DNA of 64,000 nt from Sclerurus mexicanus (GCA_013396755.1 VWZF01005177.1:1838910-1902909); one strand, 5' to 3'; positions 1 through 14,200 are shown, numbered from the stretch's first letter. The notes: generated by a model from the sequence alone, not told the origin. Translations and numbers: made by a program.

Positions 1-1205
1 TTCTTAAAAGAAATTAAGCTAGAGAAAAAGGTCTAAATGTCAGCAGGCAAAAGGAATTTAACAAATGAAACCATACATAAAATTTGTTGCTGTGTTATTT
101 CATGGATGGGACATTACTCTTTCTTCATGCCTTGCTGTCAGCTGGCCTGATATACTTCTGTTCTGATTAATTGTGGTACCCTTTCAGATCAGACAGGCAT
201 TGCTGCTGGAGGCTTGCTAGGATGTGTGGCAAAGAAAATTTGCAGTTGCTGTCTGAACTTTTAGGAGCAGAGATTGTAAGGTATAAGAGAGAAAAAGTCA
301 TCTCACTTGGGCTTCTGATAACTGATAGGGCAGAAAATATTTTTTTCATCTGTCAGAGGATTGTGGCTATGCTGGCTACCTACTACACTGCTCTGAGGAC
401 TGGATGGGAAGTGTCTGTAAGGAGGGATGGGAAACACAGGAAATGTTTTAAATTGTCTCCAATATCCTGACCATATATGGAACCTTTGAAAGTTGGGGGT
501 TGGGGGTATTTTTTTTTTTTAAAAATATACATATATATTTTTAAATTCAGAGTGCTTCTATCTTTGTTTCATTCTGTCAGTAGACACCATTGAATATCTT
601 CTGATTGCTTCCCACGGAAGACAGTCTTCCCATGGATAGAGTGACATGACTGGAGAAGAGGTGTTGTCTCTGGTTTTCATTCAATTTTTGTTTTCTGATT
701 TTGTTTGAATTAAGGTCCATAGTTAAGTGGTTTCCAGTGTCCACGTGTACAAGTCAGAAGCTTTTTTATTCCACTTTACCTAAGTTCTTACACCCTCAGC
801 ACTGAGGTAGCATTGAGGTAGGTAGTGTGGAAGCATCGGTCACTGTAGACTTTGTTCTTCTGTCTCAGTGGGAGAACTGTGTTGTGGTCCTAAACCATTC
901 CTGAAAACCTGACCCTTAGCTTTGAACTCAGATCAGGCTGGCAGTGTGTATGTCTGATTTACAGAGGAAATCCTTATCCTTATTCCTTACAGATACTGTA
1001 ACTGTCATCTTCCAGTGCTGTTTGTCCTGTGGACCCTGTAAAGTTTGTGGGCAGTCTTGCATGGCTTGCCAGCTTTCCAGTGGCTCTGATGGGACTTTAA
1101 AGTCTTTGATTTTATTGTGGGAATGCATGGTTATGGTGAGTGGCTGAGGGGCATTTGAAGAGTGGGTTGCAACTTGACATCTACACCAGTAACTAAGCTG
1201 CTAGA

Positions 1206-1241
1206 TAATTATCACTTGTTTTCAATTAATTATCACTTGTT
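1206..1241. repeat. 15-bp direct repeat, two copies 21 bp apart
   Basis: TAATTATCACTTGTT occurs at 1206-1220 and again at 1227-1241, separated by TTCAAT. It is probably a small local duplication. Confidence 0.85.
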
Positions 1242-4200
1242 GATGATTTATACTTCCTGTGGCTCTGTCACAGAGCAAGGGCTGACTTAGGGTTTAGTCA
1301 AACAGGATTCAAGGGGATCTGGGCTTCATGCTCCCTGCTGTGAAGAAGAATCCTACACAAAGCAAATGGTCCAATAGACAAAGGAATAGCTCAGGGCACC
1401 CTTGCTTTACAGCCTGGCTGAAGCATCCTGAATTGGCCACAAAGATATTTCTATGTGTTTTTATAATTTCATTAGAAAAAAATGAACAGTGGCTGATTTC
1501 TCCAGTGCTTTGTGGATTCTCCGAAATTCTGATATAAAAATGATAATTTTGAAAAGTGAAAAATATGAAGCAAGATTTTAACCCACCTGTTGAACAGGAT
1601 TATACATGCAGTACAATGTCACTGCCTGTTCTTTTGCTCTGGTTTCTAACTGTACATGTGAGGCATGATAGACACCTTCTTTCTTCAGTCTTCTCCAGCC
1701 TCCAAGGAACTGTACAGTCTAGCCCGCTATAATCAAGTCAATGGAAAGAGTCCAACTTAAATTGAAGGGAAAAGATTTTTTTTGGACTTCTTAAGCCAAC
1801 TTTACCAGAACATGGTGAATGGTGTGTGTCTTTTTGCCAATTTAAGGGTACCGGTGTTAACTCCAGCACTTTGTTTTTAACAGAATAAAATGAGTTGATT
1901 TATTTTATCATTCTGTTTTGTTCCTAATGGTACAAGTATATAATGGGTGCAGTTCTGCCTATTTGAAAAAAAATAATAACAATATTGATAAAGGCAAGAC
2001 TGGATCACAATGTTATGTTGGGACAAATCATTGAAATAAATTATTGTGATTAAGATAGAAAAAGTGTAAATATCGGTATGGGGAAACGTAACGTATTAAA
2101 ATGAGTCACATAAAAGTAAATATTTAACAAAAAGAGTGGGAAGTGATACTCTGTTCAAAAGCATCTCTAAGTCATCATACACAATGCAGATTTGGAGGAA
2201 ATATTTGTCCTGTTGTCATGAAAAACATTTGAGCTGTTTGCAAATATAAGTGGGGAGCTACAGGCTTTGTATGTTGTAAACTAGGTAGTAAATCTTCACA
2301 AATTCCTGTGTAGGAATAGCACTTTTCCCCCTTCTTTTAGGCCTTTGTAAGTGCCTGCACAAGCCAGGAAAACATTTTCCATAGGCTCTCTGTCCATTTT
2401 TTCCCCTTAATGTCGTGGCTGATAGATTGTCAAACATTTACCGCCCTGAGCCAATATTTTAGCTTACCAGATGCAGTCTCTGTATCAGGTTAGTTTTCCA
2501 CATCCTTCTAAGTGTAATTTGTGAATGCTTACATTTTACCAAATTTAAATTTAGACGTAAGTGGCATTAACTAAAAAATTGTCAGTAAAGAAGTGATATC
2601 CAAGCTTAGATTTGTGCTGAGCTTTAGTTGTGGCCTGCTGAGATGAATCATTGTGTTCAGTTTAGAAGAGGAAGGGGACATTCTCAGATCAAAATTAGTT
2701 CAGATTTTTGATGAGCTTTGGCAGCTAGTTATTTGGCATGATCCGGTTTCACTAGCTCTGCTTCACAACACTGGTTTCATGGGCAAATACCCATTATATA
2801 TTATACAATATCAGAAATGACATGGAAAACTGAGTGGGTGACTTAGACACCAGTTCCTTGTTATCATTTTTTTGGGATGCAACCAGTTTGAGAAGCTCCT
2901 ATTCACTGGCTTTTTCTTTTCCCTGAGGATGAATGCCTGCTGTGCCACAACCTCAGCTGCAGGTGTCTCATGCTTGCCTATAGTGGTTGCATATTTTCAT
3001 ACTCATGTCCTCAACCAGAACACTAAATCAAACCCAAACCCTGTTTGATATGCACTGTGGGTCAACCAAGGCAGGTACCATGGTGGCAAGGTGGTGGAGG
3101 AGATGCGGATAGTGACGTGTTTGTGCCAGAGACTGTTATCCCAGTTGATGAATGGAAATGTTTTTCTGAAGGATATGTGTGCAAGTAAGAAGCTAGAACA
3201 GGATGATGCATCTGCCAGTCATGGAGGGCTTTGCAGTCATTAGGGAAAGTGGAAGTCGGGCAGTTTGAGGAAAAAAGAGATAGTGGCTCAAAGTAACTTG
3301 TGCAGCACCAAAGACACTGATTGCAGCAGGGGAAATGTGCAGACCAAAGTTGTAAGACAGCATCACTCTTCAGGTGGCAGAGAGCAAAAAAACCGTGGTG
3401 GAAAAAGTAGTGTTTGGAATATATATTTAATATTTTAGGGAAAATATTTTAAGATAGGGAGTGTGATCAGTGAGGAAAGAGGAGGTAATGTGAGCAAAGC
3501 AAAACACAAGTAAGATGTCTTTGAAGTAAATCTATTTTTATAAATAATGTAAAGTAAGATGTGGGAATTAGAAAGGCTACAAGGTCACAGAAATCACGTT
3601 TGGAAAGAAAAATGACTAAATGGGAGCAGATGCTACGTAAGCAGTGGGGTGGGGAGGAAAAGAGTAGATTTTAGAGATATAAGAATGAGTAGTAAAGATT
3701 AAAACATGGGGGATGTGTGGAGTAACTGAAACTGCAGTGCCTAAGGAGGTTAGAACCTGCTTTCATAGGAAAGGATGAGGAGGTGAAAAGGGGGTATCTG
3801 CATCCCTCTGGAGCAGAAAAACCCTGGGTTAATTGTGTGGGGAAGCTTGTGCACATGGTCTCCAAGTTGTGCCGCCTCTTGAGAGATACAAGACTTGTTT
3901 CCTTCAGCTATTGGACCAGCTTTTCTCATGCTGTATGGAAAGGAATGGGAGGGAGGAGAAAGAAAAGTATATTCTCCCTTTATATAAGAAATACTCACTG
4001 TTGGATTATGCATGATGGATATGGATAGGTCCATAATGTGGATATCTGAAATACCTTCCAATTAATTAGATTAAACACAGAAGAAATGTAAAAGATTTGC
4101 CATGTGCATTTCAGAAGGAGTCAAACCACTGTTTCCTTGATTAGATCCTTCTGGCTTTTCTGTATTATGCTGAGAACAGACTGCTCTGTTCTTTAGTGGG

Positions 4201-6510
4201 AAGGAATACTGCAGCAAAGCCAGCCATAGTTCATCACAGCACACCACTCTTGGCTGCTTGTGCAGTTGCACCAACCTAAATATGCAGGGTCTTTGATGCC
4301 AGGTATGTTGACATTGAAGCCCAGCACCGGTTAGAAAGTTTCCACTTTGTAGTGAGTTGAAGTTAACAGGGCCTGAAAATACTCCCTTTGACACAGAAAA
4401 GTAACTGAAGTCTTATTTAATCATTTTCTTTCAAACACCATCAGAAAAGATTTCTTTACACTGGCTGAAATAGAATCAGTCCGATTAGAACAGTGTTCAG
4501 AAGATATTTACTCTCCAGGGATATTTGTCATTAGCACCAATAGTCATTTGGAGTCTCTATCAGATCATACAATGGTCTACTGAACATTAGTTTCAGCAAT
4601 AGAGTAATAATAGAGAAATAACTGCTTAAACCACAATTAAGTGGAAATGTAGCGCTGCCTTCATGAAAAATTCAGTCATTAATTTTATGTTGGTATCTTT
4701 TTAACATTATTAAACTGTACTCTGGAGACACTGGTCCCATAAAACATGTTTTTCCTATAGGAGCTGTATGACTTAGATGACTGCAGCCCAGGATGCATTA
4801 GAAAGAATAATGAAAATGTTAAGATGACTAATGCCATAATTAGGTGTGCAAATAGCACCGGCAGGCAAACACCAACTAACAGAGGATGTGTGTTTGTGTG
4901 TGTATATTAATAATACATATTAATTTGCATGTCTGCTAGGTTTGCATGAAGCCTCTAAAGTTTAATTAGGAGATTTTCTAATATAATATTGGCATGTATT
5001 CAAGTATGTACTTGAATATTATGGTGGACTGGGGCCTATATACAGACATGCATTTCTTCTTTACACAACAGCCTATTTAGCCAGAAGAAAAGAAAACAGC
5101 TGCATTGTATTTCACACGGCAGAAGTGAAAACAACTTTGTTCTACAGTGTCTATAATTTTGATGGAATTTAATTAATGGGGTTTTTTTGTCTGACTGAAT
5201 GCTTTCCTATATTAGTCTTGGTAGATTATTTGAAAAGATTTCTAGTTCACTCTTGGCCCATGTGAATAAAACAGGTAGAGATACATGTATGCATTACCCT
5301 GAGTTCAAAAGAACACTGACAGGTGACACCTAGGATTTTTAAAGCTCTGAGTTGGATTTGACTGATGTCATCAGGTATCAAGTCTTCTATTTGGTATGTC
5401 GGGGTTTGTCTTTCTTTTAAGTGAAAGTTATGCAAAAATCCTCTTCAAGGTCAGCAGCCTGGAAGGCTTGTTCTTCAGGTGTGCTCAGTTAAATAGTGAC
5501 AGGAAAAAAAAGGAAGAGACATCTATAGGGATATTAAAAAAAAGGAAGACCACAGTACAGGCAGTCCTTAGAGAAGTAACTCTACACTCTAAATGAATCG
5601 AACAGAGAATGAAATTACAGTGAGTGATAGAATTGTCAAAACTGTTCTTGCAGTGCCTCAGAAGTCTTGTTGAAATTGTGGGCATTGCAGGCTGTAGCTT
5701 GGAAAATTGGTCTATTTCTCAGAAGTGTTTTTGAGAAGTAGTAGTACGTTGCCCTATGACCTGGCCACCATAAATTTCTCACCTGAGAGAACTGTGCTTC
5801 CCTTCTGAGTCTCACTCATGCTTGGGCTGGTATTTATGTTGCAGAATTGTGGTTTAGTAATGGTACTCCCCAATTTAGTGCTTCCACTGAGACTCTCCAG
5901 ACCATGTGTCACTTGCTCACTCCCCCATTTTCCTCTCCTCTCCCCCTATGGCAGGTTGGAGAAGAGAGTTGAAGGCACAAAAGGTAAAGATCATGGTTGA
6001 GATAAGAACAACTTGCTGGAAGCAACAATGAGATAAGAAAAACTAACAACAACAATACTAATGACAGAGGGTACAAGAAACAAGCTATTCACATGGAAAC
6101 ACCCTGATAATAGACAATACCAGATGAGCCCCTCTGCAATGCTTACTCAACTGGAAGGAACTGCTGAAGAGATTCCCTTTCCCCCAGCCCCAGCAGTGAC
6201 ATGAGATGGTATAGAATAACTTCCAGGTCTTAGCCATGCTTTCTGGTTCTGCCATGGCTGGAACCAGGACTAGAATCTAAATGTAAATATTAGAAGGTGA
6301 TCCCAAGCCTGCATGTCTATATGCATCATGTATGATAATTTCTATGCCCTTGCTGGACTACAGGATGTGAAAAAAGCAAAATACAATAAACCAGAGACCT
6401 GCTGGAGGAAGCTGTCAAAGTCTGAGCTGGTATTTCTTCTCTTTGGTTTGATACTGGCTTTTCTGGTCCTAATTGAACTGTTAGAAGCTGAACCAGGTTT
6501 GAAATAGCAC

Positions 6511-6531
6511 AGAAGTGCTTGCAGCACTTCT
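6511..6531. repeat. Short perfect inverted repeat (8-bp arms, 5-base loop)
   Basis: AGAAGTGC at 6511-6518 pairs exactly with GCACTTCT at 6524-6531 around loop TTGCA. The arms stop pairing immediately outside, so this is too short for a microRNA precursor. Confidence 0.7.
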
Positions 6532-7052
6532 TGGTGCTTGCTCTGTGGTTGAAATGGTGATTGAGAAGAAGGTGGGAGGCTCTTCAGTTTTGCCTGGGCT
6601 CCAAATAATTTCCATGCCTAAAATGCATTACAGCCTGTAACCAAAGGTTTATACAAAGTCTGCCAGTTGGTCTTTGCAGCATCATTTTCAAGTGTGGCTG
6701 ATGTACTCTTGCCAGCACTTGGGGATGAGAGACATTGACTAAAAGCATTGCAATGCAATAAAACATGGAGTAAAATTTCTGTAAGAGCTGGCTACATTAC
6801 AAAAGGCACTTTGAATCATGTCAGATATTAACAGCACTGATACACTGCTATTGGAAATCTTGGATTAAATAAGTTTTGAGGTCTGGAATATAAGATGGAG
6901 CGGTGTTTGTTTTGAATTGTAAATTTTACAAGAGGGCTCAAACCAATGACCCACTAAATGTGTCACTCTGGTTTTGGGTGGTAAAACTCATAATTTGGAT
7001 GCTTGGAGTTAGAAATACTGTTGAATAAGAAAAGCCATATTGTTGTAGTAAC

Positions 7053-7096
7053 TTCTGTCTCTGTTTCTCTCTGTCTGTCTGTCTCTGTCTCTCTGT
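7053..7096. repeat. CTGT/CTCT-rich simple repeat
   Basis: Alternating CTGT and CTCT units form an imperfect pyrimidine-rich microsatellite. Confidence 0.85.
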
Positions 7097-7553
7097 TTTA
7101 TTTAGGAATATTTGCCTACAGGCATTTCCAGTTTTCTTTGCCTTCTTTCTTCTACGGATGTACAAAATACTACATGCATTCCCACAGGCTGCTTTTTATT
7201 TTTCTGTGTTCAGCAAGAGCTGTTTATGGCCTGAATGTCAGATGGATGTGCACACATGGTTTACATACAAGCAAAGAGCAAGAGATAACTTTCATATAAT
7301 GACACTTGTGTGCATAGACTTACTGTATGGGAGAATTTATATAAATCCCATTTACAGAATTATTTAGCTGGCAGCAAGCAATAGCTGGTAAACCTGTGAC
7401 ACAAGTACTTGACACCAGCTATGCAAAATATGCTAATTCATAAAATAAACATATAACACCCAGGCAAAAGCTTTAATTATCACCAGAAAAAAATACCAAT
7501 TACATGGTAGTTATTCCAGAGTGTAAATGTAAATCTAGTTGTGACGACATGAA

Positions 7554-7945
7554 GTCCTTGGCCCCTCACCACAAGAAGGACACTGAGAGTGTCCAAAGAA
7601 GGGCAACAAAATGTGAGGGGTCTGGAGCATGGGTCTTAGGAACAGCTGAGGGAGCTGGAGGGGTTTAGCTTGGAGAAAAGGAGACTTGGGGGTACCTTAT
7701 CACTCTACAGCTACCTGAAAGGAGATTCAAGTTGCACCAGGAGAAGTGTAGATTGGATATTAGGGAAGGTTTAGATTGGCTGTTAGGAAAGATTTCTTCC
7801 TGGAAAGAGTTGTCAAGCATGGGAACAGGCTGCCCAGGGAAGTGTATCTCCCTGAAGGTATTTAAAAACAAGTAGATGTGGAGTCTAGGGACATGGTTTA
7901 GTGGTGGACTTGGCAGTGCTGGGTTGAGGTTGGACTCAGTGATCA
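7554..7945 (+). mobile_element. CR1 LINE fragment, rearranged 3' region of ORF2
   Basis: The 'GGCCCCTCACCACAAGAAGG' start, the 'GTCCAAAGAAGGGCAAC' motif, 'CTACAGCTACCTGAAAGGAG', 'GGAACAGGCTGCCCAGGGAA' and 'GACATGGTTTAGTGGTGGAC' all follow the order of the CR1 ORF2 C-terminal region. The copy is 5'-truncated and lacks the terminal octamer-like repeats. About 75 bases expected between the 'CTGAAAGGAG' and 'AAGTTGCACCAG' motifs are missing. The 'TTTAGATTGG...TTAGGAAAG' segment is partly duplicated (about 7749-7792). It is non-functional. Long frames on the opposite strand (7665-8015) are artefacts of this repeat. Confidence 0.93.
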
Positions 7946-10900
7946 GCACGGTCCTGGGTTGTGTGGCTGCCCACACGCTAACATGCCCATGTGGTAACAT
8001 GGTTGGCTGTGTCATGCTGTTCCATCAGCCTTCTTTCCACTGTGGAGACCTAGCTAGTGGCTGCTGGAGCGAGGGTAAACTTTAAAACTCACACAGCAAA
8101 GAAAATGAAGACTTCAGCTGTCAAGCAGAAATAAAAAAAACCCCCCTGAAACAGAACTGCAAATTACCATAGCCACAAAAGTACATCTTAAAAACTCACA
8201 GTTTGGGAAAGAAAGGGCTGACACAAGAATTTATCATTGCTGAATCTTTTGTAACATAGCTTTAATTCTTACAGACCCTGTGGTTAATTGATTTAGACCT
8301 CAATGAAGACCTCAATTTAGACTCTGTGGTGGTTTCCTATTTCATACAGCTTAGCCTCGAGATGAAATCTGCTTCTGTCAGAGTCCTTAATTTCATTTGC
8401 TCGGCTCCTGAAAGACAGTAAAATGTGCTGTAGGAACAGAATTTGTGAATGAGCTCACTTGGCAGAGTGAGCATAAAAAAACCCTTGCAGGTGTGCAAGT
8501 GCTCACAGCTGATTCTGGACTACTGCCGTGTTTCTTGGCACTGAGGTAATGCACAGCCACATTTTCTGGCCTGTCTCCAAACCTAGAGCTTAGATTGGGT
8601 TGGTGGGGTTGGGGCAGGGGGAAGTAGAAGGCAGGGATTAACATTTACAAAGCTGTGCCTCCTTCAGCCAGGGCTCACCCACTCTTGCTGCAGGAGATGG
8701 AGGGAATTGTACCAGCCCCCAAAGTACCAGTGGCACTCTGTCACCACAGCTCTAAACAGCTGGTTCCACTGAGCTACATGACAGTTTATAAATTAGATGT
8801 TGCACACACTTTAGCAAGCGATGAACATGCTCCATCACTGATGGTGTCAAGCATAGAACAAGGAGATGCATAAGGCTTCCTATGTCTTTCCAGAGTAGAT
8901 TCACATAAAAGTTCACTGTGGCAGATGGGAAGGACAGTGTACTAGGAGGTATCTGGGATTGCTGTACAGCGTCTGTGAGAATCTGCCATGTCTGGATCAG
9001 ACAGTATCCTGTCAGGAAATCTGTGATGAGGAAGATCAACCAATGTTTCTCCATGATCTGTATATCCCATCCCAGAATCTAAGGGAAGTAAGGCTGAAAG
9101 AGATCTTGTACTGCAGAGGTTCCCAATACCTCATCTGCTTTTTGGAGCCATTAGCATTTGTAGTAGCTTCTCCTTATCCCAGGCCATTACACCCGCTTTG
9201 AAGAGCGGGGAGCAGGGAGGTGTGGTTATGGTGTGTGTCACAATCTGGGGACACCATCTTCTGCTGCCTTTAACCCCCTCTTAAAAACTGTGAGTGATGA
9301 AGATTCTCAAGCCTTCCTAGGAAATCTCTCCTGATGCCTCTCCTTCTTCATCACCAGAAAGTTTTGCTGTAGAAGGAACATGGGGATGTGCCCACAGACA
9401 AGAGGATGCCTGGCTGTGAGACCTGTGGATGTGGTTCCTGGGAAGATGCCTAGGAGTTTGAGCAGGCAATAGGAGGTTGAGAAACTGAGATTGGCTGTGG
9501 GAACCTCTATGTAGTGTCAAATTTATTTGCTATTAGCTGGTTACATCACTGTTGTTGTCACTACTGTGACTATTACACTCCGGTTGCTCCACTCTGACTT
9601 CAGGTTGATAGCTGTATCTGTCTTCAGCAGTGGCAGAGGAAGAGGCAGAAATCTGCTCACTGGGACTTCATTCTGGTGGTGAATGCCAGTGACTGCTGCT
9701 GAAATCCGTACACTGTCAGCCTTGCATACCCAATCCATGGCAAAATCATGCTATAGTCTCTGTACCCCAGTTTGCCATCTGTAAAACAAAGATAGCTCTG
9801 TCCTAAGTGATGGGAGTTTTGCTAGACTAAGTGCGTTGAACTTCCAAGGCAGTGGTAATGACTGGCCTCTTAATGGGTAGAGTGTGGCTGCCAGGGGAAA
9901 GGCAATGACTGTTTGACTGCTAAAAACAATCAGTGCAGTGGCATCTAGTGCACAGTGGGCAGAATTACAGATGTGCAGTGACCCTCTGGCTGAGCTGGGT
10001 GTCACTGAGGAAGAACAGCAGGCTGCCTTTCAGGGAATCTCTGACATGGGAACCTATTTATTCCTCTCCTTCTATTCTTTTCTGAGTGGACAAGGGGACC
10101 TTGAGTTTTAGCACTACTCAGAGCGCCACAAGCTGTTCTTGTGCTTTTGCCCAAGAGCACTCAGTCATCCAAATGCAAGGTTCTGGCATGGAAAAAAACC
10201 CCAAACAAAACCCAACAACAGAACTGGATAATCTAGTTCAGGCTTTTATAGAGGAGAGTGGATATTGTCAGTGTTCCTTGGTGGCAGGAGCTGCTGATGG
10301 GCCAAAGAAGTTGCAAGTGTTTTAGCGGACAGGGGGTAAATGTCCAGGCATCCACAATCTCAGTCACAGTAGCAGCACATGCTTTTCTCTGTTCCTCCTT
10401 GAACCAAAATGCACTGGATGACAAACAGGCATGTTGTGGAGTCTGGCCTTAGTCTGGATGCAAAATCCAGTGCAATGCCACATTGCTCTTTTTTTCACAT
10501 ACAAGAAAGAAAATTAGCATGTAAAATGGCAAAGGATAATAACTGAGCCATCCTGGGTCATCACTCTTGACCTGAGGGGAACAAAAAAGGACCGTGATAC
10601 AAATATGAAATTTCAGGAGTCACTATAAGGTACAAGTGAAAGTCTGTTTTCATTTGATGTTTTGTTTCTTGCATGGTGAAGTAATCCTCATGGGTGTCAC
10701 AATCTGCTTATTTGTGTAGGGACCTTGCCATGCTCATTTTGAGCAGGAAATATGTATATGCATACCTGTGCACATATATATGGTATATTGTGTGTATGTT
10801 ATGTTGCATTTTCATAGCAAACCAAGTAGAGATCATGTCTTACTAATATCCAGAATTTTTTGTTGTTGGAAGGTTTTTTTCATATATAAAATGTATCTGT

Positions 10901-11755
10901 GTGTTCTAGATAAACATAGACATTTGAAAGAAACAGTTTGCTATGGAATAAATATGTTTATGTCAACAGAAGACTTAATTCTGCTCTTACTGAAGTCGGT
11001 GATAATCCTCCCATTGTAGTGGTCTGAGCAGGATTGACCTTAGAAAGCTTCAGTTTCCAAATGATCTCTTATTAATGACAATGGGTCAAGAAAATCCTCT
11101 TATGGAAGTACTGGAAACTCTTGGATTTTGCCCTAAAAAGGTGGGAGTCAGACTTCCCTCCTAGCAGCATGGATAATCAACCACATCCTTATTCCTTTTC
11201 CTTTCCTATGTATTAGCACACATGCACAACTTGTAGGTGTTGGATGAAGCCTTCAAATCCCATTGATTCTGGGTCTGGAGACTTGAGATTCTTAAGCACA
11301 TAAATCATAGCTGCCTAACACTAAAGAGAAAGGGAATAATGAGTTTGTAAAAAATTTAGCTTCATGTGTCACAAAATGGTTCACTAATTTTATTGGAATA
11401 ACCTACTAGATAGTTTTATTTTAGAAATTAAATGTATTCTTTACTCTCCGTGATGAGACCTGACCAAATGTCTTACTTTTCAAAATACCGCTTTATCTAC
11501 AAGCTACTAAACATTTCTGGCCCTTTCACACTGTTCCTGCAAACCCATTTTTTGACCACCCTGATGTACATGGCCTTCCTTCCTTTCTGACAGGAGTAAA
11601 AAAAAAATGAAGCCCAAACTGACTCTTGCTTTAAAAGTGTTATTTCCCTGAGCTGCAAAATCTAGTTAAGAATCTATTGTCTCAAGACAGAGAATTCTCT
11701 AAAGAAGATTACCCACATCTGTTTCTCTTGTCTGTAAACGTCTCATCATCTGATC

Positions 11756-11820
11756 ATGAATGATCCATGGGAGAATTTCTTCTAGATGAATGATCCATGG
11801 GAGAATTTCTTCTAGATGAA
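11756..11820. repeat. 30-bp tandem duplication (2.2 copies)
   Basis: Bases 11761-11790 and 11791-11820 are identical (unit begins TGATCCATGGGAGAATTTCT). The last five bases of the unit also precede the first copy. The perfect identity suggests a recent duplication or an assembly duplication. Confidence 0.97.
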
Positions 11821-14160
11821 AGGGGGATACAGTTGGTGTTTTGGGAAAGTATCTCTTCATCCAGGCTGGGTAACATGTGCTAGAAGACATGCTTTGCTTC
11901 TGAAAGCAGAGAAGATAAGACCCACTTTATTTTTTCTTTTTTTTTTTTGTATTAAAGAGTTATTAAAAAAAAGGATTTTATATTAAATGATGGATTTCAT
12001 TTGAGTTCTTTGTAATCCCTTTGGCTATCACCAGATTGGGTATTGCAGTAGTAATGCTGTATCTATTTATAAAATGCAAAGATATTTGATGTTACTAGCT
12101 GCACAGTTGAAATGTGTCTCTGGTAGAAACAAATTTTAAAAGTCACAGTGGTTGTGAATTCAATTTTTTTAAAACTCTGCTTAAAATCAAAGGCAAAATC
12201 CTTTAAGTTCTCAGGTAGAAAAAGTAGCCACAGTGCTGCAAGAAGAACTCAGTTATCAATAACTATTGGACAAATTGTTCTCAGTGTCTGCACTACTCCA
12301 CTTCATAGTTATCGTTACTATCTGAAGCCTGTACTATGAGCATTTGCAGCTACCTCTACATTATGACTAAAGTTTCCTAAGATGAAAACATTAAATGGTG
12401 CTGGATGCTAAATTTATGTGCAAGACTTTTCCTGCTGCCTCCAGGTGTTAAGCACCAGTTACATTCTGCACCTCCTTTCCAGTTCTGTCTACTACATGCA
12501 TGTTCTCTGTCACTAAGTAAGATTGAGTTTTCATCATTAAAATAAAACCAAACCAAAATGCTGGTCTTAATAATAACCCATTTATCATTTCAACAAGAAA
12601 ACAATTGAATCATGATCATTTTTAATTCTGTCTGTCTCAGCCATTAGCAAATCTGAGAAGGGCAGATGTAAGATAGGGCTGCAGCATGCACTGCACCAAG
12701 CAGGGTAAAGGCCAGAGAAAGCACAAGTGCAAGGTGCTTGCTGAGCTGTGAAAATAGTACCTGACAGGAGAGGCCACATGGCAGAGGAGTCTGAGAGGGG
12801 TGGAAAGAGACCCCCTCTTGAGTTGTAAAAATGCAACTATTTTATGTTGTCTTCCCAAATGTGCATTGCCTGATGACTTCTAGGTTTGCTTTATAATGCC
12901 TTCTTATTTGGCTATTTTAATCTCTTTTCCTAGTTGTCCTCTTCATTTTGTAATGACATCGTGGATATTGGGGTAGATAAAATTGCTGTTTGAATAGCTC
13001 CTGATGAAAAAAAAAGGTGTGAGAGAGAAGCACTCAGAAAGAACATTTCTCTGACTTCCGTGAAATTAATCTTCAGTGTCTGGAAAATTAGAATTTGAAC
13101 TCAAGGAGCTTTCAGATTACTGTGCTGTCTACTTATACAATCCAATGAGAGTCCAAATCAAAGCCTACTAAAGTATGGACAGATGCTTTGTTACAGTTAT
13201 GAGATAATTTCATTTGGAGGACCAAATACTCTGTTAGCGTAATCTGATGCTTCTCCACTGTTGTTGGATGAATAATGCCATCTATGCTCTGTATCGTTCG
13301 GTGCATAACTGATATGGTTTCCCCTGGCTTTTGTTTCTGAAGAGCTTGAATGAAGTCTATCAGCATCAATGAAGTTACAGCTATGTGAAAACAATATAAA
13401 GAAGTGGAGACCCAGTGGTTTTGAACAGTATTGACACTGATGTGGGCAGAGCCAGTATAGTAGTACTGGGCAGAGATTGTCTGTTTTTAAGGAATACTCC
13501 CAACAGAGATGTGCAGCTGAAATGGTTCCTGGTCACCATCAGAGCAACATAAAGACACCAGAAACAAAGTGAAGAGTCTAGTCACAAATTTGCTGTAGCT
13601 GTTGCATGGATTGGATCAAATTAAGAAGAAAGGAGAATTTAGCTGACCCATGAAATGCTGTGAGAGCATAAGAGCATGGCGACTGGACTCAGCAGTTGTT
13701 TAGGTAGGACGACATGGCAGAACAGAAGCACAGTTCATGCAGTTCTGTTCATTATGCCAGCAATGTGTATTGTTCACAGTATGGTCTCCAAAGCAAGTTT
13801 CATCTGGTGTACCACAGTGAGGAAATCACGGGGTCCTGGTGTGTGCTGGCTCAACAGGAGTTCTGCTAAGGATGTGTCAGTGCCTGATAGCTGTGCTGTC
13901 ACCTGTGGTTTCTTTGTCTCTGTTGTTGTTTACTTGACTGATGGTACATGTCAGGGGCAGTACTCTTAAAATATTAAGGCTTTTCGTGTGCCTGGTGACA
14001 GCCTGCTGTGATTCTCAGGACCAATGTGTCCAGCCAGTTAGGACTAATCCTTTTTCAGAAACCCAGGGCATTCCCTTTCTAGGTCATCTTGCCTTCATTG
14101 TCCTTGTGCTAGACGTTGCATTCCTGCTGTTTTCTGTAAGTCAGTGACTGCTGAATATGG

Positions 14161-14200
14161 TACATGTACACTGTGCATGTACATGTTTGCACTGTACATG
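14161..14200. repeat. Clustered ACATGT palindromes
   Basis: TACATGTACA, GCATGTACATG and CTGTACATG recur within 40 bases, giving several overlapping self-complementary stretches. No function is claimed. Confidence 0.6.

Larger units (their letters stand above)
1..7553. other. Unique intronic stretch, no gene seen
   Basis: AT-rich sequence with no recognised exon or interspersed repeat. It holds a poly-T/AT patch near 508-545, a 15-bp direct repeat at 1206-1241, TG/AT-rich microsatellite patches near 4890-4925, a small perfect hairpin at 6511-6531, and a CTGT-rich tract at 7053-7096. Confidence 0.6.

Noticed and set aside
7665..8015. 116-codon minus-strand ORF
   Set aside because: Mostly the reverse complement of the CR1 fragment at 7554-7945.
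9105..9150. 'GCAGAGGTTCCCAA' resembling a terminal repeat of hAT-type DNA transposons
   Set aside because: No matching inverted end or target duplication was found.
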